Assembly (NCBI RefSeq): GCF_000350225.1
Contig: NW_005179158.1
Coordinates: forward strand, 142,298-206,297
Direction: 5' to 3'
Length of the DNA stretch: 64,000 nucleotides
DNA from: Chondrus crispus
Lineage: Eukaryota > Rhodophyta > Florideophyceae > Gigartinales > Gigartinaceae
The translations under genes and the position numbers were made by a program. The first letter of the stretch is position 1, and each line of letters opens with the position of its first letter. The notes under the pieces were generated by a model, which was not told where the DNA came from, did no database searches, and saw nothing but the letters and a program-made list of their open reading frames with translations. Below are positions 31,901 to 43,341 of this stretch, piece after piece.

Positions 31901-32369
31901 TTTTCACGGTTTTGTTTCCGATCAACATTCTAACAGACTGGTGACCTAGATCGATGCAGGCTTGAAGTTCTTCGAGAGTTGGATACCCGATTAAGATATC
32001 AACTGGGGATCCTTCAACAACCAAGAAGTTGATTGAAGTAACAGCGCCATTGAACGTGACAGGAACTTCCTCGATGGAACCTAAGCAGGTTGTCTTTTGT
32101 CCATTGGCGACCGTAATCTTCGTCGAGGTCGGCTTTGGAGACAGAGAGAGCTTCGATGCCACAGACGCATTCATAACGTTAGGGATAGCTCCTGAGTCTA
32201 ACAACGCTCTCATTTGTGTCCCGTAGACTTGTACCGAAACTACTTTCAGACGTTTCGGCAAAGTACCAATCGAAGCAGCTACGGGGCGTCTAGGGCGACT
32301 GTTGAACAAACGACGGATCTCTTTCTTAGCCTCGTCGCCATCTCCTCGAATCAGTTGACCGAATGTCAA
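28960..32369 (-). other. pol region of Ty3 element 1 (PR, RT, RNase H, integrase)
   Basis: In order on the minus strand: an aspartic-protease core with LLDSGA, an acidic linker, reverse transcriptase with FCVDYRSLN and YLDDVVVFSK, RNase H with ETDASAVSVGAVL, then an integrase zinc region and catalytic core ending near 28960. The order PR-RT-RH-IN is that of Ty3/Gypsy elements. Confidence 0.92.
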
Positions 32370-33643
32370 ACCAGAGGGGCGTTCGCGAGGGAAGAAACCA
32401 CATCGTACTTCCCCGAGTGCTTTTGGACGGCGTTCTTCTTACTTGTCCTCTTCTTTCTTGTTCGACGGCCGGACTTAGGAAGTTTCCTCATGTGGTTCGG
32501 AGTCCAGTACTTACGCGGGTTGAGAAGGGACGGGATTGGCTCGCCGCCACCATCCTTTCGCGTCTTGGCCACCGGCTCTCCATCGGCGTTTCTCTTGACT
32601 GATGCCACTAACTTCTCATCAGCAGGGAGGTCGTCGTGCGTCACAACACTCACCTGGTTTCCTGCGGAGCCCGTCCGTGTACCCGACGCGGCAATATCCG
32701 TCTGGGTCTTCTGAGGAGGGTAGGCACTGCTACCTCCCCTCTGTGGACCAATTCTAGCCCAACAGCTTGTCTCTGAATGACCAAATTTTCCCCAGCGAGG
32801 GCATTTCGTGCCCCTATGCGGATTCGCATCGCATGTATTAGCGCCATGACCCGGTCGTTTGCAATAAGAACAAGTACGATCGTGGGCGGGGCGGAATGCT
32901 GTTGCGTCATCCCTCGACTGATTCTTCTTGATAATAAGATAAATATGGGCTAGTCGATCAGCTAAAGCGTCAACCTTCGTCTCAAGTGGAGACAAGGGAG
33001 CTTTTGAACGCATCATGACCCTTTTTGACCCACCTTGCCCTCTCGGCTCATACATAACTTGCGAGCTCTCTGACCCCTTGTAGCATGAATTGCTCAAGGA
33101 GTTCGCCGCCGCCTGAAAGGTGCAGCGACCAGACCAGAAGTCCATGATTGCATCGAATAGGGCCTTGTAGGTCTTCGCACCTCGATAGATGGCAAACTGG
33201 GCCAACTTGAGATGTTCCATCACGGCGTTGCGAAGCAGTCCGAACTTCGCTTCGTCGTTGAATCTCGCCTTCTCGTAGAGACGGTCTGAGTTTCGAAGGG
33301 ACCCACTGAGATCCCCGAAAGAAAGGCGAGCGGCCATCCCATCCCGAATCACGTCTTCAGGTGATTCAACCGCGGCGAACCGCTCGACCAAGGCCTTCTT
33401 GACCTTCTGGTAGTCGGAGCCATCTGCACTGATATCCCCGTTCTTGACAAAGGCTTGATAAAAGAAGTCGAATGCATCTCCCTCCAGGTAACGAAGGAGT
33501 TCAGATGCCCTTTCTTCGTCCGACTTGCCAGAGGTGGCAACATTTTCGAACACGAAGAAGAACTTGTGGACGTCGGCCGGCTTCGACCCGTCAAACTGTG
33601 ACAGGGAGCCGTCTTCTTTGCCACCCCTCCACAAGAGTACCAT
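32366..33643 (-). other. gag region of Ty3 element 1
   Basis: The region has about 425 codons, opening right at the primer site. It shows a capsid-like helical region and two CCHC zinc knuckles (CSYCKRPGHGANTC and a second beside it). It matches the gag of the element at the right edge of the window (for example KFGLLRNAVMEH in both). Confidence 0.9.
33627..33642 (-). promoter_or_regulatory. Primer binding site of Ty3 element 1
   Basis: On the element strand it reads TGGTACTCTTGTGGAG, directly after the LTR. TGG would pair with the CCA end of a tRNA. The same 16 bases form the primer site of the chromodomain element (43285-43300). Confidence 0.8.
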
Positions 33644-33980
33644 GTTGGCAGCGAAAAGGGGGGAGGAAGGCCGCGCGCGTAGGGGAGAGAGAAAAGTTTT
33701 TTTTCAGAAGCGTGAAGTTTATTGCAAGAGCGGGGGTCAGTCGGCGGTGTTGTTGTGTTTTTTTTTCTACCTCTGTCGCGGGGCGTCGTGGCGCGCCCCT
33801 TCTTCTTATAGAGGGGCCGCCAACATCTTCCACTTCACAAGACCGCCGCTCTTCAAAGGGAGATTGTCCACGTGTACACCTGGCGTACACGTAGACCAAT
33901 AAAATCACCTTTTGAAGGCTTTGGTCCTGGGGCCACTCCTCGGTACTGTAACCTGTACAGTACCCCAAATCTTCCCCACA
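33643..33980 (-). repeat. 5' LTR of Ty3 element 1
   Basis: It is 338 bp, the partner of 27810-28146, followed on the host side by ATAGC. Confidence 0.95.
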
Positions 33981-34846
33981 ATAGCCACAATAAAAGTGGC
34001 CCCGCGCCATGCGTCCAGCGCGGGGTCCTTCGCAGTGCGCACCCCACTCACAATGCTGTCGCAGCAGTCAATGGGAAACGCCTTCCCCAGCTCGGAACAG
34101 ATACTTTGCTTCAAACCGCTCGTGTTCGGTACTCCTTCAGTAAGGAATACCTCGCGCACGATTAACAAGATGCATGACGTGCTCATCTACAGCGCGTCTA
34201 CAAGTTCACACACGTCCTATTCGGCTAGCGTTGGTTGACAACTCAGCTCGGGCGTATGTATTTTATCCACTGTCACGGGAAATTATTCAGCGTACTTATA
34301 TCACTCCTAGAGAAGTGCAGAGCCCTCTGGGATCTTCATCGTCGAGTCTACATTGGCAGGTGCCATGTTCATAATCTCCGTACGCACAGATTTCAAACTT
34401 ACATGCTCTTCTCCCGAGTTTTCGTCCGAATCCGTCCCATCGTTTCCAACCTTCCTTGATCTATACACATCCAAGTCCTCATCGTCTATCGCAAACGTGT
34501 TCTCCTCCACCTTCTTCTTTCCGCGCCCTCTCCCTCCTTCCCTCCCCTGGCCCCTCCCTCTCCCTCTCCCCTTTGCGTTCCTTTGCCTTGGGTCGTCGTC
34601 GAAACCCGCCTTGCTTCCTGCATGTTATGCCTACAACCTCATCCGTTCCCGTGCAGCGTGCGACCGCCGATCCCATCCCGCTTCTTGCGCCGCGCCCCTT
34701 TGCTTTAAACGGTCAGCTATCTCATCTCGCTCCGTTGCAGTTTGGCCATATATTATTGTGGCCTCTCCGTGCGCATCTTTTCTATATCTTCAGCCTTCCT
34801 CTCCGCTTCCGCTTTCGCCACGAGCTTATTTCAATACAAGACTAAG
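33981..34846 (-). pseudogene. Actin-related protein 5-like gene remnant, C-terminal half
   Basis: Read on the minus strand from about 34.85 kb, the pieces follow the order of the ARP5 C-terminal half. A Lys/Glu-rich helix (LVAKAEAERKAEDIEK) comes first. It is followed by DRRSHAARERMRL, as in the conserved DRRS-x-x-A-x-x-RMR region of ARP5. Then come FAIDDEDLDVYR (compare FG-x-x-D-x-DWDVY) with an acidic tail, and an actin-fold end with VFLTEGVPNTSGLKQ and DPALDAWRGA. ARP5 is a subunit of the INO80 chromatin remodeller. Stops and a frame change separate the helical pieces (at least two stops near the RMRL motif), so it reads as a pseudogene. Ty3 element 1 sits a few codons after the WRGA motif. 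The N-terminal half is not in the window; a retroelement relic begins where it should continue. Unrecognised introns could explain some breaks. Confidence 0.6.
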
Positions 34847-37470
34847 GTTTGTAGTGCAATGCGCCTGTCAGGCAGGGACCAAGGTCCGACGGTCCAACAC
34901 AAACAACAGCAACAAAAACAACAACTGCCCACGGCACAGCGCTACGGAGTGTTCGAAGCTCCCTGTCCTCTTTAAGCGGGTTTGCGGCCCGCAGTAGCTC
35001 GAATCCCTGATAGGGGGGCCAAGAGAAGGGCCCAGCTCCGGATCGGTAAATGGTGGTAGAGACTTGTAAAGGCAACTGCTCGGCGAGTTCGGAGGGGTGT
35101 TTAGGTAAACCTGGTCCGATGGGTCGTAAATCCAATGCTCGTAGAGCGCCTTGTACACCTTATACCCTTGATAAGGTCTTCGACGGGGACGTCGCAACGT
35201 AGCCCGTCGGGAAAGAAGAAATCGTAGCAGCGCTACACCGTCGTACTGCCCGATGGCAAAGTACCAACAACGGATCGGTCGCAACCAGATCCCGATGGAA
35301 CCAACACTGAGAAAAGCACCACTGGTGCACCAACACAGAAGCCCGATAGCAAATGACGTCACGTTGCGGATCGCAATCCTACAAGGTGGGACCAACTCAA
35401 GATTAAGGGAAATTAGGATAGGGAAGTAAAGGAAAATTGATAAGGAAAAAAGGGGACCCCTGAGCGCTGAAGGATGCCATAGGCTTAGGTAAAAGGGAGC
35501 GTCTTGGTAGGGACGGACTTCGACCAAGGCGACATTCAACTCCGGCAACTCGGGTTACCTCTACTGACTTCGTCGTCAGAGGGCTAAGGTATATATCGCC
35601 CCGCCGGAGCCACTACAGTAGCTCGCGGCGCTAGATCCTAGATCTAATCTAGTGTCAGCAAAATTAATGCCAACTAATTAACCAAATAAAATAAAATAAT
35701 TAAAAACTAAAACTGTGCAATTATTCACACGTGTGTCCCCCAACCCGGACTACTTTTCATATCCAAATATTTTCCTTTCTTTTCACCCCCCTTCTTAGGT
35801 GCGTATTGCACTACAAGGTTTTGTTGTTGTGTTGTGGCGACGAACTCTGAGCTTTTGCTGCAGAGTCGACCTCCTTTATTCTCATGATTGTACTGTAGAG
35901 TGCCCTGGACAACGTTAGAGAAAGCGCTGATGCCTACGGTAAAACCTGCCTATTCGGATCTGCGCTCGAGCACGTTGCCACTCAGGATATCCTACAATGT
36001 AGTTCACTCAGGAAATTACACAGGGAAAGATTTGCTGCGTAGTTCCATTTCGGACCGTCTAAAACGTATCGATAGAGTAGCGCTTGCTACTTTCAGTCTT
36101 CTTCTTCCAAATGGGATTTATCTGCATCGACGCGAATAAACAAGATGGATGCAGCTGTATCTTGTACAGTTGAAGAGTCTGCTCCGACAGCTTAGCCTTT
36201 TCTCCCGTAACTATGCTTCCGCAGCCCCATGACAGGCCCTTCTCCGTTTCCATTCTCGCGCCTCCGCACGCGTACCACTCCGGCTTCTTCCCTCGAGACA
36301 TTCCTGCGTCTCTGAACGCGGCCCCCTCCGCCATCACCTCTGACGTCGATCACTCTGCCACACGCAAGTACTCCAGCTGTGCGATAGTGAATGCACCGGC
36401 CTAGAGACGTACCCAATTCCCGCTCCGTGAATTACCAGCGTCGTACCTCCGCCCTTGCGAGTAGTAACGCGCGCGGGGGCTATCAAATTGGTGACCCTGC
36501 ATGTATGGGACACGAGGCCAGTCGATGGTCTCGTGGATGTCGAGCTGCCTTTGCAAGTATCCTTGCCGCGCCGATCCGACGAAGAAAGGGGTCAGGTCCA
36601 ACTGATAGAGCCAGTCCACCACCGTGTGTGGGAGGGCGTACAGCCGCCCGTCACAGGGCACCCATAGAAAGCGTTTAGTGAGGACGGGAGCCTCTCGTTC
36701 ACAAATATCACCCAGTGGGAGGACTGCGGATCCTCCATCATCGTCAGTCCGTAATACACCAGAAACAGAGGCACTTGCGAAATGAATTTATTAGGGACTG
36801 CATACTGCGCGAACCACGTCGGTACCTCCGGGTATCACGTGTTGAGAACATCATGCTTCAAGGTGCTTATTTTCACCCACTCGTAGGCGACAAAACATCC
36901 CGTCCTATTGCGCATGCGACACTCGAATGTGAGCTTGCTGTGCATCAAGGGGTAACTCAGGCGCTCTTGGCGATCTTCGAACCCTGGAGGCAGAATGGCA
37001 TCACTCCAGGCCGTAAACACTACTGGAGGTACTTACTCCCGTGCGGAGAGATTATCACGAATGTTCTTTAAGTTAGCCACATAACCACGATCGGAATCGC
37101 TGCGTTATGCCCAATTATCCATATCCCAGTCATGGGGCAGAAGCCGATTACACGGCGTCCGGCGAACTCTCTGCCGTACAAGTTCCATGAAGGCCGCTTC
37201 GGCCGCAGTGCTCAACCGCCGGAACCCTGGGCGCAATGACTCAGACTCCATCATGGAGTGGTGCATGTAGTCCTTGGACAACACAGATTACAGGCTTAGC
37301 CCTCCCGGTAGTTCTGCTGTTGCTGTCGCGTAACGACGGACGATCTCCGCTTCGCGTAACCCATCCGTAAAAATGGACAACGCCCTCTCGAACAGGAGGG
37401 CGTCGTCTTACATGTTGTGACCCCATAACTCGCGTGGACAAGGCCAACCATTGTCCTAAAAGGCGGCTAC
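34847..37470 (-). mobile_element. Decayed retroelement relic, left part
   Basis: There is no long intact frame of known type. On the minus strand, around 36.4-37.0 kb, translated pieces resemble the central part of the 861-residue antisense ORF of the chromodomain element, sharing the pattern of hydrophobic and aromatic residues up to an IDW motif. A further piece of the relic continues at 54019-54360, on the other side of the Copia insertion. It is old, with many breaks. A 226-codon minus frame (34868-35548) is unrecognised, and 35640-35760 is AT-rich. The outer ends are uncertain and I could not see its LTRs. Confidence 0.4.
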
Positions 37471-37956
37471 TATAAGAATGTCGTTATCATAAGCCCGCTT
37501 ATCTACTAATAAGTCTCTCGTCGTATTTCTGGTTCGATTACGTTCGAACCTTTTTATCGCACGACCGCTCAAGCCCCAATTCCTTTTTGTTATGATGTCC
37601 ACTTGGACGTTTTGAAATAGCATATGACGGTACTGTATCGCTCAGTTGTGTCGTGTCCATCTCGTATCATGGACATGCAATGTATTAAGTGTCTTATGTC
37701 TGTCTCCGACATGTAATGTTTCTATTGCATGTCTCATCTCATCTTTCTGTTTCCATTTGTATCATACTGTTTATTCCAACCTCACGATGAAGCTTGTGTC
37801 CAAAAATATGTTCTGTACTTAAGCTGTCTGTCTGCTAGTGGAGTTCAGTTTGAAGCAGGAGTTACCCGTTCCCAGTTCTTGCTCTACTTTCCTGTTCCGT
37901 TAAAGTTATCTCTGCTCCGATTCTACTGTTCCCCCGATCGTCGCCAACTTCTCTTA
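37471..37956 (+). repeat. 5' LTR of the Copia element
   Basis: It is 486 bp, starting TATAAGAATGTCG, and is repeated at 42422-42611 and 53709-54013. The right copy has an extra ~20 bp forming a short inverted repeat (GGAGACAGACATGATGTCTG). Confidence 0.9.
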
Positions 37957-37972
37957 GTTATGGGCCCAGCCC
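37957..37972 (+). promoter_or_regulatory. Copia primer site, half-tRNA-Met type
   Basis: GTTATGGGCCCAGCCC directly follows the LTR. It resembles the primer site of Drosophila copia, which pairs with the anticodon-side half of initiator methionine tRNA rather than with its CCA end. Confidence 0.65.
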
Positions 37973-40900
37973 ACCATGGATCCGATCTGCCATCGCGCCC
38001 TCGCTTCTCCTGGGACACACGCTCTGTGCCCTGGACTGACGGGCGCGGCGACCAACAAGAATACGTCAAGTCAGTGACCCTTTGGGGATCCTTTCATGAC
38101 AAACACTTCGACAACAACTCGACTAAGATTCCGCTCGATCTACGCGGAATCATGCTCAAGTCGCAACTGTTTGGCCGTGCACGCGATCTGTGTACAGGCA
38201 TTCCCGATACTGTTATCGCCTCTGCCGAATGAGTGAAAGCGATTATTGGTGCATTGCACTAGCGTGATGCTCTCACTGTGGTCAGTGAAGTCTTCCGTGA
38301 CTTCAATGACCTTCTGTCTACAAGACGCTCGAATGCTGAATCCTACCGCAGCTTCGAGAACCGCTTCGCCGCTCAAGTTGCGAAATTCAACTCTAACGGG
38401 ACGTGCACGCAGCTACCCGAGTCCGTCACTGCACTGATGTTGCTAGCAAATGCATCCGTAGACAACTCACAGAGAGTTGCGGTTCTAGCTGCTGCTGCTC
38501 CTACGGATTCTTCATTTACGAATCAATCGTCAAATGACGAATTTATGAAGGCTGTCTCCTACTCGTCAGTCTCTTCAGTTCTGCGGCAATGTGACAAGCC
38601 GAAATCGAACTCGATAGAAGATCACAATCCTATTTCATCCAACTCTGCTGCTACGTTTCATTCTTCTTTCTCCAACCATTCAAGCCGTCGTGATCGTTCC
38701 TACGCAAGGAACAAGAAGAAGCTTTCGCCAGATCAGCTAGCAGATCTCAAGTCTCGCAGCAGATGCCACAAGTGCTCCAAGCTTGGCCACTGGTCAACTG
38801 ACCACAATGTTGATGGTTCTCTAATGTCGAATACCCGCTCCTTCGACAACTCTCGCAATTGGAATGGTGCTCCTCCCAAGCGTAATGTTGTCTCGTTCAA
38901 CATGGGCAACATGCCCAGCGACTCTCCGATCACTTTCGCTCCCGCTCACTTAGGTCCGCTCGTCGATGACGGTGCGCCCTAATCGGCAATTGCTCAGAAC
39001 GAGCTCAATCTCTTACAACCACACCTTCTGCCAAACTGGAATGGAGATGTTCCACCAAGACCCAGATCTCTTGAGAACCGCCGGTTCTGGCAATACGGCA
39101 ATGGGAGTCACTCTAGCTCACAGCGTCTCATTGTTGGCTCGGTTGTTCTATCCCTTACTGCTGACTGTGGATCCACTGTGCATGTCCGCCATTTAGTGCT
39201 GGACGATTCCTCACAGTGGGTCATTGGTCGCAACGTCACTCATCAAAGTGACATTGTTCATGTTGATGGAAACCTACTATCCATACCAACACCGCACAAC
39301 AACTGCATCACTGTATCCATGATTGATCATGACTTGCACAGTTACATCCCTTTCGCGTCGTTCATGCGCGCTGCTCCATCTGTTCTCACTGCAAACCTGT
39401 CTCTCTCAAATGCACTTCAGTCAAAACCGCAAACTAAGTCGTGGACCGAACTCAAGCACGTAATTGACAAGGTTCACAAGCATGTCTGTGGACATGCTAC
39501 GTTCTCAGACATCCGAATTCTACTTGATCGAAATGATCTCTGGTCTGATGAAGTCGAACACTACCTCGGTTCAGTGGTCGAGGAGTGTCATCATTGCAAA
39601 GCTGCATGTCTACCGACACCCTCTCGCAAAGTGTCGTTAAGCTCCCTATCTCGCTCGTTCAACGAGGTGGTCTGTGTTGACCATTTCTACTTGGACAACA
39701 TACGAATGTTCCATATGATGGATGCGTGGTCCCGTTTTTCTACATGCTACGCGGTAGATGATGCCTCACTTCGCTCTGCTGTAATTGGATTCGAGGCATC
39801 ATGGCTATCCAAATTCTGGGCTCCTCTATCTGTTAGAGGAGATGATGCCTTCAACAAGGACGAATTCAAAAACTACATGTCTACATTAGACATTGAGTTT
39901 CGTCCGATACCTCCCAGAAGACACAGCAAGAATGTGCTTGAGTCAAAGCACGGCATCATCCGCAGTGTGTACCTCCGGCTGAAATCTGCCAACGACTCCG
40001 ACGAATCTGACACTCTGCTTGCCCACCAAGCTGTAAGGATGTCAAACGACCTTTACGGGTCAGACACCTTATCGGCATTTGAGTTGGCAAATGGATTCAC
40101 CAAACCAGTGGTTTCTGGAACAGTTCCAAATGCCGTAACCGATGAGCCCATTGCTGCACAAGATACGCTTGCAGCAAAGCGTAAACTAACGCTTATTCTA
40201 CGATCTAAAGCTGTTTCTACTCCCTCTATCTCTGTGGGCGATCTCGTTCAAATCTACGTCAAACGCGATAAGGAGAAGAGAGGTAAGTGGTTCTCACCTC
40301 GAACTGTTCTGTCGTTTGACAAAATTGCTCGAATTGTCACAGTGGATGGTGCAGCAGGAAAGACTATCTCTGCTGGAGTTGAAGACGTGCGTCCTGCTAT
40401 ATGTAATGAAGAATTTGCTCTTCATGTTCAGGAAGCAATTGACTGTCTCGATTAGTCACTCGATGAGATTCTCGAACCTTCACCTGATTCATCTATTGTT
40501 CAAGATACCGCTACCACTCGTGCCGACGATGCCATATTCGAAGGCGATGTTTCTAAGACGTTCCCTGCTACTGGAGACGACATTGACGTTTTTGGACCCT
40601 TGACGGCTGCTACTACCCCGGAACTGTTTCGGGCGTTGACGAAAATGGTCACAACGATATATCATATTCTGATGGTGATCAGGAGAAACTCAACCTTGCT
40701 ACTGAGAATTGGCGCCCTTCACAGTCTTCTCTATCTGCTGTATCTGCTACGTCTTCTGCCACCGACCTCGTCAGTTCTGAACAAGATGTGTTGAAGGAGA
40801 TGTTCGGACACTTCGGCAACAAGTCCTTTCTCAAGTTCAAAGCTCAAGGATTCCCATCCTTTCCTTTTGTCAACGCGTATCTCCATGAAAAAGAATCGTT

Positions 40901-42421
40901 CATGCGTCAAGTTCGTCCGGTGCATGTAAGCAAGATTCCTGCTGACGCGAACACCATATCGTGTCATACCATCTACAAGATCAAGTACGACGACGACAAG
41001 AAACTGATGCTCAAGGCGCGCATGGCGCCTCACGGAAATGAAGACAGTCTGAAAGACGAGCTGCGTTCTGATCGCTCAATGTGCGCACCTACTTTTGTAC
41101 GCATACTACTGTCTCTTTCAACTATGTTCAAGTGGAGGCTAACTAAGATTGATGTAAAGAGTGCGTTTCTGCAAACGGGCTCTGCTGAACGCGACGTGTA
41201 CGTCAGACCTCCTCACGAGAGTGCAATCAAGTCGCACTACTGGCTGCTTCTCACTGCAGCATACGGCCTCGTCAACGCAAATGCCAAGTGGCAGGTGCTG
41301 TCTGACTCACTATTCTGTGACATAGGCCTCACCCAGCTACCGCACGTCCCACAACTCTTCTATATGAAGCAAGATGGACTACTATCAGCTGTAGTCGTCA
41401 AGATTGTTGACGACATCCTCATCGGAGGACAACTCGATACTGTCGACAAGATTGTTGATCAAGTCAACCACAAGTTCAAGCTCGGGACAATTGTTCACGG
41501 ACCCGGTCTGTTCCGCTACTACGGACTCAACATTCTTCAGCATGAAGACTTCTCTGCTGAGATTGATGCAGAAGACAAGCTCAGCGCTCTAGAGGCGTTC
41601 CCTCTAACTCGGATGCGTCGCAAAAAATTCGATGCTCCACTCAATGTCGTCGAACGTCGTTCGTTCTCGTCATTGAACAGCTCCATCAGTTGGCTGGGGA
41701 TCGCTGCTTCTCCGCTATGCTCTTTCTACTTGAGCCATATGCAACAGCGTCTTCCCACGGCCAAGGTATCCGACCTCGTCGCGCAAATCAATGCACTCAA
41801 GGCTCTCAAGAAGTTCGGTTCCAAGATTGCATACCACCGTCCGCTACCCAAGACCGATTATGCGCTCAACATCCTGGTGGTCTCTGATGCCAGTCGCTCT
41901 GTAGACCATGGCCAGCTATGCTTCGTTGCTGGTCTACTGTTCGGTCCTATGGAGCAAAAGTCTGTTTTTCACACGCTATCGTGGATTTCGCACAAGTCCA
42001 AGCGACCCGTCAAGTCGATTGGAGCTGCCGAAATCCTTGCGGCTTCCGAGGCAATCGATGAAGGCAAGACTCTTTCCAAGGCGTTCAGCTCTCTACTTGG
42101 AATCGCTGTTGGAATCATCATCGCGCTCGACACTAAGGATCTCTACACTTCGCTATCTACGCGACGCAATTCAATCGACCGCTCCATCCGCGCTGATGTG
42201 AACGTCATTCGTTACGAATTCGAAACGCGCAATGTGAATCGAATCACATGGATTCCAGGCAACGTCAATCTTGCTGACCCTGGAACGAAGACTGACAGCC
42301 CGCCTACGCAGACTCTTCAACTGATGCTCTGCTCCAGCCGTCTGCCCATTGCGTTCGACAAATCTGAATCCACCTCCTGTGATCGCTTTCTTGGATAAGC
42401 GAAAATTCCAAGAGGAGTGAA

Positions 42422-42611
42422 TATAAGAATGTCGTTATCATAAGCCCGCTTATTTACTTATAAGTCTCTCGTTATATTTCTGGTTCGACTACGTTCGAAC
42501 ACTTTTATCGCACGACCGCTCAAGCCCCAAGTCGTTTCTGTTATGATGTTCACTTGGACGTTTTGAAATGGCATATGACGGTACTGTATCGCTCAGTTGT
42601 GTCGTTTCCAT
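42422..42611 (+). repeat. 3' LTR of the Copia element, left piece
   Basis: It matches the start of 37471-37956 and stops at TCCAT, the target duplication of the nested chromodomain element. Confidence 0.9.
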
Positions 42612-43281
42612 TGTAGTATAATGACCGGCGCGAGCGCGCGGAGGTCATCGGACGGCCGTGTACGGTATAAACGTGGGCGGTTGTGCCCACGTGTAGCGAG
42701 CGCGCGCGCATGCCGAGCGGTCGTAATCTGGCGTACGTGTACAGTAGTGCACGTGTCGTCCGAGCGGTAGCCTACGCGTGTTACGTGTGCGCGTTAGCAC
42801 ACGTGTCGTCCGTGCGGTAGTCTATAAGCAACACGCGTGTACAGTAGTGCACACGTGTAGTAGCAGCGTCCGTGCGGTAGTAGTAATTATGGCGCTACCT
42901 TTTTAATTGTGTACAGTACCCGGCACGCACTAGGCGGCAGGTACTGTACTACTGTACTGGGACAGGTGTCCGAGGCGTCCCTCTGCGTGGTTAAGACCTG
43001 GAACCCGTCCCCACCAGTAAACGGGGGCAAGCTCGCCCTCGTCCCTTTCGCGCCTATATACGTCCGTTTCAGTTGTCTATCGCGCGCGCTGGCTTCTAAC
43101 CCGTTACCGGTAGCTCCTGTTTACGCACCACGGGGCGACTGCGCGTAACTGGCCAGTGAGCCACTCCCTTTTCGCGAGCTCGTCCGATCGGTTCAATTAG
43201 CGCGTCGCGTCCACGCCGCGTGCTCTCTCAATATAGTCTCCGCCTCTCACCCAACCCAAGGCGGAGAGGAGTTATCCGACA
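42612..43281 (+). repeat. 5' LTR of the chromodomain element
   Basis: It is 670 bp. Between about 42.72 and 42.89 kb it contains three loosely repeated blocks with GTGTACAGTAGTGCAC, CACGTGT and GTCCGTGCGGTAG. Confidence 0.93.
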
Positions 43282-43284
43282 TTT

Positions 43285-43300
43285 TGGTACTCTTGTGGAG
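43285..43300 (+). promoter_or_regulatory. Primer binding site of the chromodomain element
   Basis: TGGTACTCTTGTGGAG lies three bases after the LTR and is identical over all 16 bases to that of Ty3 element 1, though the two elements are otherwise distant. Confidence 0.8.
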
Positions 43301-43341
43301 GGAATAACTATTGAGGTTGAGCCGCACGCGTAGTCTCTCGA

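Larger units (their letters stand above)
27810..33980 (-). mobile_element. Ty3/Gypsy LTR retrotransposon 1
   Basis: Paired LTRs at 33643-33980 (5') and 27810-28146 (3') flank gag and pol on the minus strand. A 5-bp target duplication, ATAGC, is at 27805-27809 and 33981-33985. LTRs begin TG and end CA on the element strand. A primer site lies directly inside the 5' LTR (33627-33642) and a G-rich polypurine tract beside the 3' LTR. The two LTRs differ at about seven positions in 337 bp, roughly 2%, so the insertion is recent. Structurally it is complete; coding looks nearly whole, with perhaps one or two breaks. No chromodomain was seen. About 800 bp between pol and the 3' LTR hold a plus-strand ORF (28488-28910). 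Confidence 0.95.

Noticed and set aside
34868-35548. 226-codon minus frame as a host gene
   Set aside because: No recognisable domain, and it sits inside relic sequence. Kept only as part of the relic.
42720-42890. CRISPR-like spaced repeats in the chromovirus LTR
   Set aside because: Repeats are imperfect, irregularly spaced and within an LTR of a eukaryotic retroelement.
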